This document shows positions 45,434 to 58,030 of a stretch of DNA of 64,000 nt, piece by piece. Position 1 is the first letter of the stretch, and every line of letters begins with the position of its first letter. Location: NCBI RefSeq assembly GCF_009727055.1, contig NC_052353.1:41470566-41534565 (forward strand), given 5' to 3'. The notes beneath the pieces were generated by a model. The model saw nothing but the letters and a program-made list of their open reading frames with translations. It was not told the origin of the DNA and did no database searches. This stretch comes from Benincasa hispida. Its lineage: Eukaryota; Streptophyta; Magnoliopsida; Cucurbitales; Cucurbitaceae. Made by a program: the position numbers and the translations under genes.

Positions 45434-47071
45434 TGATAACGAGCAGAAATGCACGTTATTACAGTGCTAAGTTATTAACCAATGAAAGTTTGCATTGATA
45501 AAATATGCTAGATTGCGTCCAAAAAGCCTTAAGTTTATAACATTGCGGTCGCATGCGTCCATCGCATAGAAACAGTTAACTTTTGTATTTTTATGCAGAA
45601 TATGTGTTGACGCAAGGCGAAAAGCGTGATCACAAGAAATCAACGGACGAGCGCAGCGTTACCGTAAGGTTTTGTCGTGATTTGTGCTCGCAAACATCTG
45701 CTCAAGAAAGATTGCTGCATAGAGCCGGCGCAACTTGGTGGTCGCATCTGGGTGAAAGGCATAATTAATCATGATGAGACAGAAAGCTGATGACGGTCGA
45801 ATCCGAATTAAGTTGACAAGCCGCTAACGACAACAAGTACATTCAGCTTTTCGGTGACAAATATTAGGCACATCAGTCAGAGAATTAAAGTCATCCCATC
45901 TATGCAATCATAAGAGAGAAGCTGCCTTTCACCCCGAAGCTCTATAAATATCGAAGGCAACCTTCGGAAAAGGGGTTCAGCTGGTTCAGCGAGTTCGAAC
46001 ACTTAGAGAATTTTCCCTTAGAATAGCCTTGTTCTTAGTTTTTCTTTTATTTTAAGGCGGAGCGAGAAAAGGGAAGAGATGCTGAAAGATCGCTCAGGAC
46101 AACTCGAGAGTGAACCCGGAGCCGTGGAAAAGTAGAGAGCGGGCCAACTCTCGCGAGAGCGAGACTATCTTTTGATCATAGTAGAAAAGACAGTGTAAAA
46201 GCCTTGGGAAGCAAGAGATTGCTACCAGGCTCTTTATTCTCATCTTGTATTGTTATTTTGTATTTCAACTCTATATCTATACAATGGAATTTCTTTATCT
46301 ACATCTGTTCACTCTCTTGAAAGTACGCATGAGTAGCTAAACTTATCGAATGGGTTGAGAAGAACTAAGCTAACATGACCTAGGATCTTCATCGCATGCG
46401 ATTATCTTGTTTTCTATTGTGCCCAACACCCCTTTAGAGCTACTCGAGAAAGAGTCTAAAGAAATAACCTAAGACTTGAGAGATCTAGGTTAGAATCTAG
46501 ACTTGAGAGAGAAAGATTAGATCTGCATAAGCAAGAGATAGGGACTTAGAGATAAGCTCTGTTTGTCAACCTGCATTGCATGCACCCTAGAGATAGGTAT
46601 GATATTAAGGCTTATGTGTAGGTCCTATAGACTCATCGCATATATCGTATACGTTCTAGTATTAGAAGTCGTAGCATTTGCGTCCAGAGATGGTTTACTA
46701 TTGTATGTGTGTTGCATGATCGCATAACATGAACGTATCCTATGAAGTGTTAGCCGAACCCCTTCTCAACCCATTCACCACATACTTATCGCATCTTCCG
46801 TATTATCAACTCTTTTCGAAACTCCGCCGCATTCGTTTATTTTATTACCGCAACCAACAACACCAAACAACTATTTGAGTTACCAGTTACCGCAAAACCT
46901 TTTGGAAAATTATCACCGCATATCGATTTCCCAAGTCCCTGAGTTCGACCCTGGACTTACCAGGAAACTTAGTGAAGTTTAAACTTGGATTCCGCTGAGA
47001 AAGCTTGTTGCTCAACGCATTTCCATCACCGCATTTCATTCCATATTTTCACCTCATAAAATAATGCATCA
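45434..47071. mobile_element. Probable solo LTR nested in CACTA element 2
   Basis: It begins TGATAACGAGC and ends ATAATGCATCA, with TG...CA ends and AGCTT at 45429-45433 and 47072-47076. 1,638 bases, no coding domains. It cuts the TNP2 N-terminus between 47108 and 45433 (host reading GAAGCTT|CCATCTTGACGT when removed, as in element 1 near 16430-16450). Confidence 0.85.
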
Positions 47072-47506
47072 AGCTTCCATCTTGACGTACCATAAAAGGG
47101 CATACATTTACATCAGAGAGTTCTTTTCTAAACAACAACAGTCGTTGCTACATGCATGAATCTTCCCATACTTCATTCCAAGAGTACCCAAAATCTTTTT
47201 TACTTCATAAGTAGAAGTTGGAATTTCATTAGAACTCGGTAATATGTCATGAATTAATTCCAACAACTCAGTGAAACTCTTATCACTCCATTCAAATTTA
47301 GCTTTTAAATTATATAACTTTACCAATGTAGATATTTTGGTAAAAGTTTTACAATTTGGATACAATGGTTTCTTCACATCATCTAGTAATTCTTCAAAAT
47401 TATCAGATTTTTCATTAAAATAGTTGAGTGTAGCCTCAAACATTCTAATTGTATCATCAACATCATCCTCATCAACATTGTCTCTTTCACTAGTCGACAC
47501 ATTTTT
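47072..47506 (-). pseudogene. TNP2 N-terminal (transposase-associated) segment of CACTA element 2
   Basis: The frame 47108-47500 carries RMFEATLNYFNEKSDNFEEL, ELIHDILPSSNEIPTSTYEV and LGTLGMKYGKIHACSND, the standard N-terminal region of plant CACTA TNP2 proteins. It is followed on the minus strand by the solo LTR and then the rest of the N-terminus. This segment has no equivalent left in element 1, whose 5' end is lost. Confidence 0.8.
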
Positions 47507-47949
47507 ATTGTCTCTCTTAATCGATAATGATTCACCGTGAAAAATCCATGTCTAATAACTTTGATCTATACAATTAAAAAAATAAGTGATCTCTTATTGT
47601 GTTCACATTTAGAGTCTTTGAATTCATACACTTCAAACATGGACAACTCATGACATTCGGCATACTTGAATGTTATAAACTATTTTTAATAAACATCTCA
47701 ACCCCTAAACTATACTAAGTTGGCATTTATTCATTTTCATCCATGACTTATCTATGATTGTAAAATATGCAACTTAATCTACAAAAAAAGATAAACAATA
47801 ATAAGGAAAAATTAGGTAACCTTAAGCTTGTAAACTTAATCATAATCAAATAAGACCTAAAACTTGTTTATATAAACATGAAAAATACAAAAGAACACAA
47901 ATAAAATATTTTCAAGGCTAAAATATAACCCAAGAAAATGTTCTATAAA

Positions 47950-48490
47950 CACATCAGCCACCAAACAAAAAGATGATAGCAAGACCATCAAATAAGTTCA
48001 TATTCATGAACTAATTTTCATCTCAACACTTTAAAATCTTATGAACCATAATCAACAACAATACCTAGATTAGTTAACATTAAATTTTTAGATAAAATCA
48101 AAAGAATAACACGAATAAAATAATAAAGGCTAAAATATAGTTGAAAAAAATGGTTCTAATATACAATTGAACCACACCAAGCAAGACTATCAACCAAGTA
48201 CATATTCTTGAACTAATTTCATTCCAACATTTCAAATTTTCAAAAACTTAATCATTGGAATAAAAATACAATGAATGAAATAACACTTGAACCACACCAA
48301 GCTTAATCAACCAAAGACCAAATTAGTTTATATATAATTGAAAGAAAAATGGTTTTAATATACACTTGAACCACACGAAGCAAGACTACCAACTAAGTAT
48401 ATATTCTTGAACTAATTTAATTCCAACATTTTAAAATGTCAAGAAGCTTAATCATTAGAATAAAAATAAAATGAATGAAATAACTTTAAA
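47950..48490. repeat. About 200-bp tandem repeat in the 5' region of CACTA element 2
   Basis: TTGAACCACACCAAGC, CATATTCTTGAACTAATTT and TTCCAACATTT recur in the same order at about 48166-48260 and 48366-48440, with a weaker copy at about 47960-48045. It lies in an intron or leader of the element's gene. Confidence 0.7.
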
Positions 48491-49129
48491 TTACTAAATT
48501 GAGAATACATATGAAAAGAAAATTCTACCTTACCAAGCAAACAACTCAAACAACTCACAAGCTTGAAAAGATCCAAACCGGAGCTCGAAGATCGGAACAG
48601 ATCTAAGCTGAGACCGATAGATCTAGTGAATGCATAACGTCGGCGAGTGTCGGACCTTGCGAACAGTGCTGAATCACCATGTCGAAGACCCATGAGTAGA
48701 TTAGGCAAATAGACGACCAGATCAAAAAAGCCCACGACTAAATCTACAGATCTGACATCGGCGACCCTCCTCTACGGCGAGCTGAACTCCACCAAACCCC
48801 ACAACAGAGCTAGCCGACCAGATCTAACGACCAAACGGCTTACCCAACACGACTAAGCTTCTACGACGGGGCTTGCCAATCTTCGAACAAGGCAAGTTGA
48901 ACAACCCGCGAACGACACGTGATCTGCACGACTGGAAAAACTTGGGCAACGTGACGATGACAGCGACTGAAACAACGCCAACGTTGGTGATGATTGGTAC
49001 GGTCAAGGGGAAGAGAGGGTTTGTAAGAGAGAAGTGAGAAATGAGAGAGAATAAAGGTAGTGAAATGAATGAGAGATATCTTTTACAAAAGTTAAAAAAA
49101 TAAATAAATGGGGATCTTTATTGTAGGTT
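48491..49129 (-). other. GC-richer 5' leader/promoter region of CACTA element 2
   Basis: A block with higher GC (about 48560-49010) lies between AT-rich intron-like sequence and the subterminal repeats. This is where transcription of the element on the minus strand should start. The open frames in it resemble no protein I know. Confidence 0.45.
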
Positions 49130-49266
49130 TCAAACCAACATTGTAGGCTGTCTTTAATATCAGTTTAAAACTGACATTAAAAATCCGCTTTTTTAAAAAA
49201 AAATCGACATTATACATTCGATTTCACTTTTTTCAACTGACATTAAAGCCCAAAATTCTTATAGTG
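49130..49266. repeat. Subterminal repeats and 5' terminus of CACTA element 2
   Basis: Words such as CTTTAATATCAG, AACTGACATT and ATCGACATT alternate, ending GCCCAAAATTCTTATAGTG at 49266. Confidence 0.85.
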
Positions 49267-49269
49267 TAG

Positions 49270-49678
49270 TCTATCAATAGCAACTTATTTATTCATTTGT
49301 AGCATCTCATTTCAATAAAATTGAAGAATTCTCTCTTTTATTTCATTCTTTTGATCTTTGAGTTGAGTCAAGAGCAAGTATCCAAGAGTTCTACCAGATT
49401 CAAATAGTTCGAGGTTGTAATTATATCAAAGTTAGTCGTTGTATATCTACTGAGATGATCACTGTAGTTTGCTTACAGCCCGTGTAGAACGAATAATTAT
49501 CTTTAGGATAGTGCTTATCAAAAGTGTGCCTCAACTACATTTTGAATCTCCAAAAGTTTTGAGGTTTTTTCAAGTCTTTGGTTATTTCCATATTTAAGCC
49601 TTGTTACACTATTTGGCTTACGTTTGAGTTTGAATATTATACAATAAGTGTACTGTTTCTAGTTGAGGTATAATCAGT
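49270..49678. other. LTR-like or leader sequence, no gene seen
   Basis: Possibly LTR sequence of an adjacent copia element, but no termini are recognisable. Confidence 0.3.
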
Positions 49679-49739
49679 TTGCTAGTTTATTCAGTTCTTA
49701 TGTATCTTTTCCATATATATATCATTGCGATTAAACAAA

Positions 49740-50105
49740 CCATAACAACTACTTCCTCAACTCATGCTGAAATTCTTACAATTCACGAGGCTAGTCAAGA
49801 ATGTGTGTGGCTAAGCTCGATGACTCAGCACATTCATGGAACATGTGGTTTGTCTTCTAATAAAAATATTCCAAAGATTATTATACGAAGACAACACAAC
49901 ATGTATAACTCAAATCAAAGGAAGATATATTGAAAGAGATAGAATAAAGCATATTTCACCAAAGCTTTTCTACGCTCATGATCTTGAAGAAAATGGTGAC
50001 ATCACAGTAAAACAAATTTGTTCAAAGAATAACCTGATAGACTTATTTACAAAGGCATTACCTACTACAACTTTTGAAAAATTGGTATACAATATTGGAA
50101 TATAG
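49740..50105 (+). pseudogene. Copia RNase H C-terminal fragment
   Basis: It starts near SSTHAEILTIHEASQECVWL (49752-49815) and, after a frame change near 49840-49860, continues as LLYEDNTTCITQIKGRYIE, KHISPKLFYAHDLEENGDI and DLFTKALPTTTFEKLVYNIG to a stop at 50103. This is the end of a copia pol from a different lineage than the element that follows. No other domains are attached. Confidence 0.85.
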
Positions 50106-50697
50106 CGACTTATTCCAATGTTGTGCACCAACTTTTTCATGGGGTTCAGCAAATATATTCTCTTGCTAAGTACTAAGAGAAAATAACATTAAAAACCAAT
50201 TTTATTATCTGATAGAAACATATAACATGTAACAAACTAGATGCCAACAAATATAAAAAGTTGCATCAATAATTATGTGTGCAATACATTTTCAAGTTGA
50301 ACTATCCTTGATTATGAAAACAAGGGAAATAGATACCACATAACAAGTATGTCCATCTTCTTCCCCTTCATTGTTTCTTTCGATTCTTCAATATACTTCT
50401 ACACAAATCAAACTAAACATCATAAGATTCATAAACAAATAAATTTAAAAGAAAGAATTTGAGAAACCAAGAGAGAAGAAAGAAAGTTTTACCTGAAATA
50501 ATTTCTTCCCCAAAGTGAAGTAATATGATCAGTTAAAGACAAAATCTTAGCCATACATATGTGGAAAGATAGCTCAAGATTCATGGCTTAATATCAACCA
50601 AGTTTTTCACCAACTTCTTTTTGCAGATGTTATCTCATCAGCTTCTGGGCCTCAGCGCTTTCACTCTTTGGGCCTGAAATATAAAACCCAACAAAAC
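50106..50697. other. Probable 5' LTR or leader of the following copia element
   Basis: The segment ends ...AAACCCAACAAAAC just before a primer-binding site. No convincing match to the sequence after the element's end was found, so LTR limits are not called. Confidence 0.35.
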
Positions 50698-50709
50698 TGG
50701 TATCAGAGC
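50698..50709 (+). other. Primer-binding site for initiator tRNA-Met
   Basis: TGGTATCAGAGC, followed by the gag frame of the copia element on the same strand. Confidence 0.88.
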
Positions 50710-50745
50710 TTGAAGATCATCAAGTTAGTCTTTCTTGAAGCTTCA

Positions 50746-53700
50746 AGATTTGCAAGAAGACAATTCATGGTGATTCAAATCAAATTTTCAGATCAAGAAA
50801 TGGTTGTTGCAATATTTGAAATAGAGAAGTTTGATGGAAAGGGTGATTTTGGCTTATGGAAAGTCAAAATCAAAGCAATTCTTGGACAATAGAAAGCCCA
50901 CAAGGCCCTCTTAGACCCATCTACTCTGCCACCTACGATAACAGCTTAAGAAAGGGAAGATATGGAACTTACAGCTTATGAAACCTTAGTCCTCAACCTC
51001 AGTGACAGCATTTTGAGACAGGTAATTGACCAAGACACAATTTATAAGATGTAGACCGAGCTGGAAGGTCTTTATGCCACAAGGGATCTACCTAACAAGA
51101 TGTTTTTAAGAGAGAAATGATTCACATTCAAGATGGATTCTGCTAAAACACTATTTGACAATTTGGATGAGTTTAATAACATAGTTTCTGAGTTTAAGAG
51201 CCTTGGTGAAAAGATTGGTGATGAAAATGAAGCTTTTGTCTTGTTGAACTATTTATCTGAAGCCTATAAAGAGATAAAGAATGCTTTGAAATATGGCATG
51301 GAGTCAATCACCACTGCTGTCATTATTTCAGCATTGAAAACTAGAGAGTTGGGGCTTCAAGTCGTCAAGAAGGAATAGCCTAATGCAGAAGGGTTGTTTG
51401 TTAAAGGCAAGAACAAGCATAACCACTCTAAAGGGGCCAAACATCAACCTATTGAAGAAAACAAGCCTAAAACTAAACTGAGGTGTAACTACTATAAAAA
51501 GAAAGGCATCTTATGAGAGATTGTTACAGTCTAAAAAGAAAGAATCAAGAGAAAGAAAAGGATCAGAAAGGAAAATAGCCTGAAGCCTCAGTGGTTGAAG
51601 CGTCATACTTCTATTCTGATGCCTTAGCCTCCAAAAGAAACAAAACCAAACAAATCAATCCTCTAGGGAAGCATGATTGGGTACTTGACTCAGGCTGTAC
51701 CTATTATATGACACCTTTCAAACCCCGATTTAATACCTATAAGGATGTGGATGGAGAATTAGTTTACATAGGGAACAAAGAAGCCTGTAAGATCAAGGGA
51801 ATTGGTTCAATATCCCTAAAACTAAGAGATGGATCAGTCAAACTTTTTAGAAATGTGAGACATGTACCCTTACTCAAGAGAAATTTGATATCTCTGGGAA
51901 TACTAGACTCCATAGGGTGTGAATGTAGGGGAAAGAATGGAATCCTAGAAGCTATCGAGGATTCTAAGGTGGTCTTTGTTGGAGAAAATGTGAATGACCT
52001 TTATATTGTTAAAGGAGTAGAAATGATGACTGGAGCCTATGTTATTTCTATAACAACCTTGATAGAAGCAGACTTATGGCACAAAATATTGTCTCACATC
52101 AATGCTAAAGGTATGCAAGCATTGTCTAAATAGGGAATTTTTCCCAAAGGGATCGGTGAACAACTCTCCTTTTGTGAACATTACATTATAGGGAATGCAA
52201 CCAGGCAGAGCTTCATAAAGTCTCAACATACCACCAAAGGAATACTTGACTATGTTCATTCTAACTTGTGAGGGTCATCCTCTACTCCAAGCCTTAGTGG
52301 TTTAAGGTATTTTCTAACCTTAACAGATGATTTCTTCAGGAAAAGTTGGATATACTTCCTAAAAACTAAGGATCAAGTCTTTGGGAAGTTTAAAGAACGA
52401 AAAATTATAATAGAAACTCAAACATCTAGAAGATTAAAGTATTTCAGAACTGACAATGGGTTTGAATTTTGTAATGAAGACTTTGATAAGTTTTGTAGTG
52501 AGAATGGAATAACAAGACATAGAACACCCTAAATAGAATGGGGTTGCTAAGAGACTAAATAGAACTATAATGGAAAGGGTAAGATGTTTGTTGTCTCATG
52601 CTATTTTAGGTGAAAACTTTTGGGCAGAAGCTGCAGCCTACACTGTCTACACCCCAAAAAAGGCACCCACACACATCCCTAGAGCTATTATCCAAGAGGA
52701 GAAGTGGTCTAATCACCTTCCTAATATAGATAACCTTAAAGTATTTGGGTGTGTGGTGTTTGAGCACCAAAATAAGGGAAAGTTGAAGGCCAGAGCTGCT
52801 AAGTGTATGTTTGTAGGTTTCACTGAGGGAGTCAAGGGTATTAAGATGTGACATCCAATTGAGAAAAGATTCATCATTAGTAGAGACACCACTTTCAGAT
52901 AAGAAGAGATGTTTATGAAAAAAGAAAAAAAGCTAAAGAATGAAGTTGAGTCCTCCACCACAAGAATTGAGGTGGAGATAACTACTGAGCAACCAAGAGA
53001 GCCTATTCTACCTAGTAATTTAGAAGAAGTAGAGGAAGAAACAAGGGAACAAGAGGAGACAGCTAATATACAGCCTGGTTTGAGTCAGTATACCTTAGCT
53101 AGGGATAGACAAAGAAGAATCATTACTCCTCCAGCTAGGTATACTGAAATGAACTATATGAACATAGTTTTAATTGTTGTAGTGGCTCCTACTGATCAAG
53201 AACCAACAACTTTTGAAGAAGCTACAAGTGGTTCTAATGCAAGAAGTTGGATAGAAGTCATGAATGAGGAAATGCACTCACTAAGTGTGAATGATACTTG
53301 GTACTTAGCCCCCCCTCTTAAAGTATATAAACTAGTAGGTTCTAAATGTGTTTTTAAACTCAAGAAAGGTATATCCTGTGATTAGAAACTTAGGTATAAG
53401 GAAAGGTTGGTTGCAAAGGGATTTATACAGAGAGAGGGTATAGACTACTCAGAGATTTTCTCTCTAGTTGTTAAATAGACTTTTGCAAGACTTCTCCTAT
53501 CTTTGGTTGCTCAAGATAACTTGGAATTGTATCAACTAGATGTGAAGACTGTCTTCCTCCATGGACATCTTGAAGAGACAATCTATATGATGTAACCAAA
53601 GGGTATTGAAGTTAAAGGGAAATAAAATCTCTATTGCCTACTCAACAAGTCAATCTATGGACTTAAATAATCAGCTAGTCTTGTTAGTAGATACATGTCC

Positions 53701-54282
53701 AATCCAAGTAAGAGACACTAGGAGGCCACTAAATGGATTTCAAGGTACTTAATTTGGTCCAAAAACTCTAGCCTAGTCTATCAGAAATCAAATGAATCAA
53801 AGCTAGAGCTATACGGATATGTGGATGCTGACTATGCTGGTGATTTGGATAAGAGAAGATCCTTAACAGACTATGTATTTCTCTATGGTCCTAATCTAAT
53901 CAGCTGGAAAGCTATACTACAACCTATAGTGGTCCTATCTACAATAGAGGCTGAGTACATGGCTTTGACAGAAGCAATTAAAGAAGTATTGTGGCTTAAA
54001 GAATTGTTGAAAGACTTTGGTTTAACTCAAACAGTAGTAAAACTCTACTATGATAACCAAAGTGCTATCCATCTCTCCAGAAATCCACAATACCACACAA
54101 GAACAAAGCATATTGATATAAAATATCATTTTATCAAAGACAAAGTTGAAACAGGGGAAATAGAGATCTTGAAGGTTCATACCTCGAAGAATGCTACTGA
54201 TGTGTTGACGAAGCCAGTTCCAAAGTTCAAACTTCTCAAATGCCTTGAGTTAATTGGCTTTGACCTACCAGACATAGGATAA
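50746..54282 (+). pseudogene. Ty1/copia gag-pol polyprotein, full order but heavily decayed
   Basis: Gag comes first (IEKFDGKGDFGLWKVKIKAI at about 50821-50880, DSAKTLFDNLDEFN at 51133). The protease has the active-site DSG in WVLDSGCTYYMTPF (about 51681-51720). GAG_pre and integrase follow (DLWHKILSHINAKGM at 52072; FRTDNGFEF at about 52444-52470), then a chromodomain-free integrase tail. The reverse transcriptase starts (YKERLVAKGFIQREGIDYSE at 53395; LYQLDVKTVFLHG at 53527) and stops at NKSIYGLK (about 53665). The rest of the reverse transcriptase is deleted up to SRYMSNPSKRH (53690). RNase H is intact from GYVDADYAGDLDKRRSLTDY (53815) to 54282. More than ten stops and several frame changes occur. 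Confidence 0.9.
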
Positions 54283-54319
54283 AAATGGTCAAAATCTAGA
54301 AGGATAGAAGGTTGCATGT

Positions 54320-54617
54320 GTAAGATTCAAGGTGGAGATTTGAAGATTTTTGAATCTTTAACACATTTCAATAGCTAGTTTAATTTTACATAACAAATCT
54401 ATTCCTATTTTATAACTGATTAAAGATATGAACTATAAATACCCACAATCAGACTCACTACATGCATAAGATAGAAATTAACATACACATTTTGTAAAAG
54501 AAAACTGCTATAAACAATCTTCAATGTGGAAACTGGGTGTTTCTTCAAACTGAGTTGTAAACATAAGATGCTAAAAATCTATTCAAAGATGTGTTTGTTT
54601 TTTCCTCCACCTAACAA
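54320..54617 (+). repeat. Polypurine tract and candidate 3' LTR of the copia element
   Basis: AAGGTGGAGATT (about 54329-54340) is a polypurine tract, followed by TGAAGATTTTTGAATC as possible LTR start (54340). TATA-like CTATAAATACCC is at about 54435. A possible end is CACCTAACA at about 54615. The 5' copy could not be matched, so the limits are tentative. Confidence 0.5.
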
Positions 54618-56646
54618 CAAACCAAAATATATAAGATGATTATAAAATCAAAATATAATCATTTTTCAAACAAATTAAACATCAACTAATCATATTACAT
54701 TTAAACAAAAAAAAAAAAAAAAGTGAAGATACGTGTGTCAAACATAACAATATCGTTGAAACAAAAGAAAAATTGAAACTAATCCAATACTTCAGAACAA
54801 GTTAGACTTTTAAGATAAATATCTTATTACCTTGTAATCGTTATTAATGTTGTTATGAAGTCCAGATGCACTTTTCCCACTCGTCAACCAAAGACAATAG
54901 CTATCTAAGTTCTTCGAGCTTCTATCGACACATGGAGCAATTTGTACTCATGACCAACGACATAAAATATAGAAAAAAATTGAAATGTGTAAGTAAAACG
55001 AACTCAACAAAAACCATTAACAACACAAAAGAAAATTACTTATAAATCTAAGTAAGTCTATCAAACTACTTTAGAAAAATGCATAAATATAAACAAAAAT
55101 AACTCAATGGAAAACATAAACAAACTTACCAACCCAAGCAAGTAAGCCTATAAAAACTCTAATAGATATCATAACAATTCAATGGAAACAATAAAAAGCT
55201 TATAAACTTATAAACACAAAAGGACTCATTGGAAACCATTAATAAACTTATCTACCAAGCAAGTTAAGCTTATCAAAACTTAGAGAAAAGACTAATAGAA
55301 CCCAAAATCATCTGATAAAATACATAAACAATGAAAACCATCAACAATAACCTAAACAAAAAAACTTATAAACACATACAACTCAATGGAAACCACAAAA
55401 AAAATTATCAACACAAGCAAGCAAGCTAATCAAAACTCTAATAGAAATCATAACAACTTGATGAAAACCATGAACAATAACTAAGTTATGACTACTATAA
55501 TTGCAGGATATTCAGAGCACTCCAATACATATTCTAATCTAAACACTTTAGAAAAAAACTAGAGTTTTAAGAAGAATGTCTTATAATATTACCTTTTAAA
55601 GAGAACATATCATGCTAGTTTGAACTTTATTTACTTATTGTACTCCTAAAACAATTGCAAGATTTCCTAGACAACATGAATATAGTTGTAGAGGTTAAAC
55701 TTAGTCCAATAATCTTAATCAAATAACAACATCGTTTAGTGGATATATTCTTACCTTAACAACAACCTTAAAAATTATTTTGAACACTTCGAACTAGTCT
55801 TGAACTATAAAAAGAGTTTCAAGGGTTATAAACTACTTTTAGCAAATTACAAACTATTATCTCGATAAATAGTCCTATAATTCTTAATTCAAATTTCACT
55901 TCCTCGAACAAATGACAACTTCCTTGAAGTCTATACAATAAAAAAAAAAATTAGATATTAGAACACAATTTCAAAACCTTGATCAAAATTGAAGAATGTT
56001 CAGAAGGGATATTCTTATCCAAAATATATACACCATAAATCTTAACTAATCACTTCGAATAAGTTCAAAACTACAAACAACAAGCTTTCACAAGTCGAAG
56101 ACTAATCTACCTTAATTATACATTTTGAAATTGACCAAACATAACAAAGGAAGAATTACAAGGACTTATAATCTAATTCAAACGCTTAAACCAATTTGAA
56201 AAGGTAAATGGGTAACATACTCACTAAATCTTACCAAGAAGAAATCTGAACCTTGTTGGGTAGTGTTCGAAATCTGAACCTTATACCAAGTGTTGAAAGT
56301 TTTATTCCACAGTTTAATTAATGCTTATAAGAATAAATGGAACATATTAGATCTTCTAGCTTACACAACATTACCCATCATGCTTATGCAATAATTTCGC
56401 CTTGAATTTATGTCTTAATTTAAAAGAAACAGAGAATTACATTAACAATAAAGAATATGTGCATAGTAAAAATTGACAATAAGATAATAATGACTGCTTA
56501 TTTTTAAATTTTTTTTAGAAAAAGGTATACTTCAGATGAGAAAATTAATTCGATGGGCCTTCTTTGAGTTTTCTATACTTATAAACTAAACCAGTTTAAT
56601 AAGAAAAATGATAATAAAAGTATAGCAGCAAGGTTAAGGTCTGAAT
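54618..56646. other. AT-rich non-coding sequence with degenerate repeats
   Basis: No gene. At about 54990-55490 phrases like ACTCAATGGAAACCA, AACTTACCAACCCAAGCAAG and CAAAACTCTAATAGAAATCA recur three to four times in order with about 100-150-base spacing. The composition and repeats resemble the 5' intron region of CACTA element 2, so this could be decayed transposon sequence. Confidence 0.5.
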
Positions 56647-57061
56647 TAGGGATGGTAAAATTTCTTGCAGGGTCGGATTCCGACTCCGATTGAGGCAGAA
56701 AATCTCTTGTTTGATCAGGGACGGGGTCAAACTAGGGATTTGGAATCCCCACTCGGTCCCCAACCCCGAACACGATCCCTGTCTCCGCCCCGATTTTAAA
56801 CATGTAATGTTTAATTTAAACAACTATATGTAACAATAATACTAATTTCTATATAAAATTTATAATTTCAATATAAATATTAAATTTAGTTAATTTTAAA
56901 TAATAAAAATAATAAAATAAAAAATAGAGATTTTTTCTCACGGGGATTCTCTGATTCCGACTCCCCAAAACGAAGAATGGGGCGAGAACAGGAATTAAAA
57001 ATCCCACGGGAATGGAAATGGGGAATGCATCCCCACCCCGTCCAAGCGGTTGCCATCCCTA
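56647..57061. mobile_element. GC-ended hAT-type MITE with 8-bp target duplication (7/8)
   Basis: Ends are TAGGGATGGTAAAATTTC and AAGCGGTTGCCATCCCTA. It is flanked by GTCTGAAT (56639-56646) and GTCTGAAC (57062-57069). 415 bases, with GC-rich ends (GGGACGGGGTC, CCCACGGGAATGG) around an AT-rich core. This is a known type of plant non-autonomous hAT element. Confidence 0.85.
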
Positions 57062-57599
57062 GTCTGAACCACTCAAATTTGAACACAACCCGGTATATAG
57101 AGGATGTGAAGTACTCACCATGCTTGACTTGAAACAAGAATTTCCTTATAGACTTACATCTTTCTATGAACTTCTAACATGGATGGAATCTCAACATATT
57201 AAGCTTTTATGGTATGTTATTTAAACTTCTAACTAATGGCAACATAAAAATCATCACAAGACACACTAAAAAGATTTACCAGCATGAGAGACCAACAAAG
57301 CAAACTAAAAAAGCTCACCTCATAGCTGCATATAGAAATGCTAGTAAAAAGAAAAAAGAGACCCTCTTTGACTCCTTGTTGCTCTCGAAAAGGAATCTGT
57401 AGTTCGTTGAAGAACTAACAACAAGTCAATTTTAACATAATATAGAATATAATTTTCTCTCATTTTAAAAAGAGCCAATTTGAAATGACTTTCCAAGTGC
57501 TTAATTTTTAAAGAAAAAAAAACTAGAAAATCAGGGGAATATGAACATATTGAAAAAAATAAGTTTGAAGAAAAATTGAATAACAACATATCATGAAGG

Positions 57600-58030
57600 A
57601 AGACATACTAATGGCAAAGGAGAAAGACGCAAGACGGAGAGACGTTGAGAGACATGTTGTGAAAGTTTTCTAAAATTGAAAGTGAATTGGGATAGGGAGA
57701 GGAAAATCGTGAAAATGGAAAAGAAATGAGAAGAAAATCTTGAAAAATGTGAAGAAGGGAGAAGGAAATCGTGAAAATGGGAGAAAGACGGAGAGGAAAA
57801 TCATGAAAATGTCCTAGTTTAGAAAAAAAAAAATTACATTTAGGGACACCTTGACATGTTGCTAAAAGTTATTAAACTTTTAGTGGCACCGCTGACATGT
57901 CATAAAATCTTTTAGTGACACTGTTTTAAATAGCGTTACTAATAGTATTTTGTGACATTTTTTAACGTATTACTATAAATTAATTTTTAACGATGAAAAT
58001 TAGTTGTGCTACTAAAAAGTTATCATTGAA
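57600..58030. repeat. Possible end of a DNA transposon with TTTTAGTGACA-type subterminal repeats
   Basis: Bases 57600-57820 hold repeated GGAAAATCGTGAAAATG words. Bases 57840-58020 hold inverted words (GGGACACC, TTTTAGTGGCACC, TTTTAGTGACAC, GTGCTACTAAAAAG), as in subterminal regions of CACTA or Mutator-like elements. No terminus or duplication was identified. Confidence 0.4.

Larger units (their letters stand above)
34296..49266 (-). mobile_element. CACTA element 2: complete ends, internal deletion derivative with nested insertions
   Basis: The left end is CACTATAAGAAATTTGGGC (34296-34314) and the right end GCCCAAAATTCTTATAGTG (49248-49266), inverted copies. TAG flanks both sides (34293-34295 and 49267-49269), the 3-base duplication expected for CACTA. 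Total 14,971 bases, of which 8,796 are a gypsy-type element and 1,638 a solo LTR plus their target duplications, leaving about 4.5 kb of CACTA sequence. The minus strand keeps the TNP2 N-terminus and the Ulp1 C-terminal half only, so it is non-autonomous. Subterminal TTTAATGTCGG-type repeats lie at both ends. Confidence 0.92.

Noticed and set aside
48448..49006. Minus-strand open frames in a GC-richer block of CACTA element 2
   Set aside because: No similarity to a known domain; the block fits a leader or promoter region of the element.
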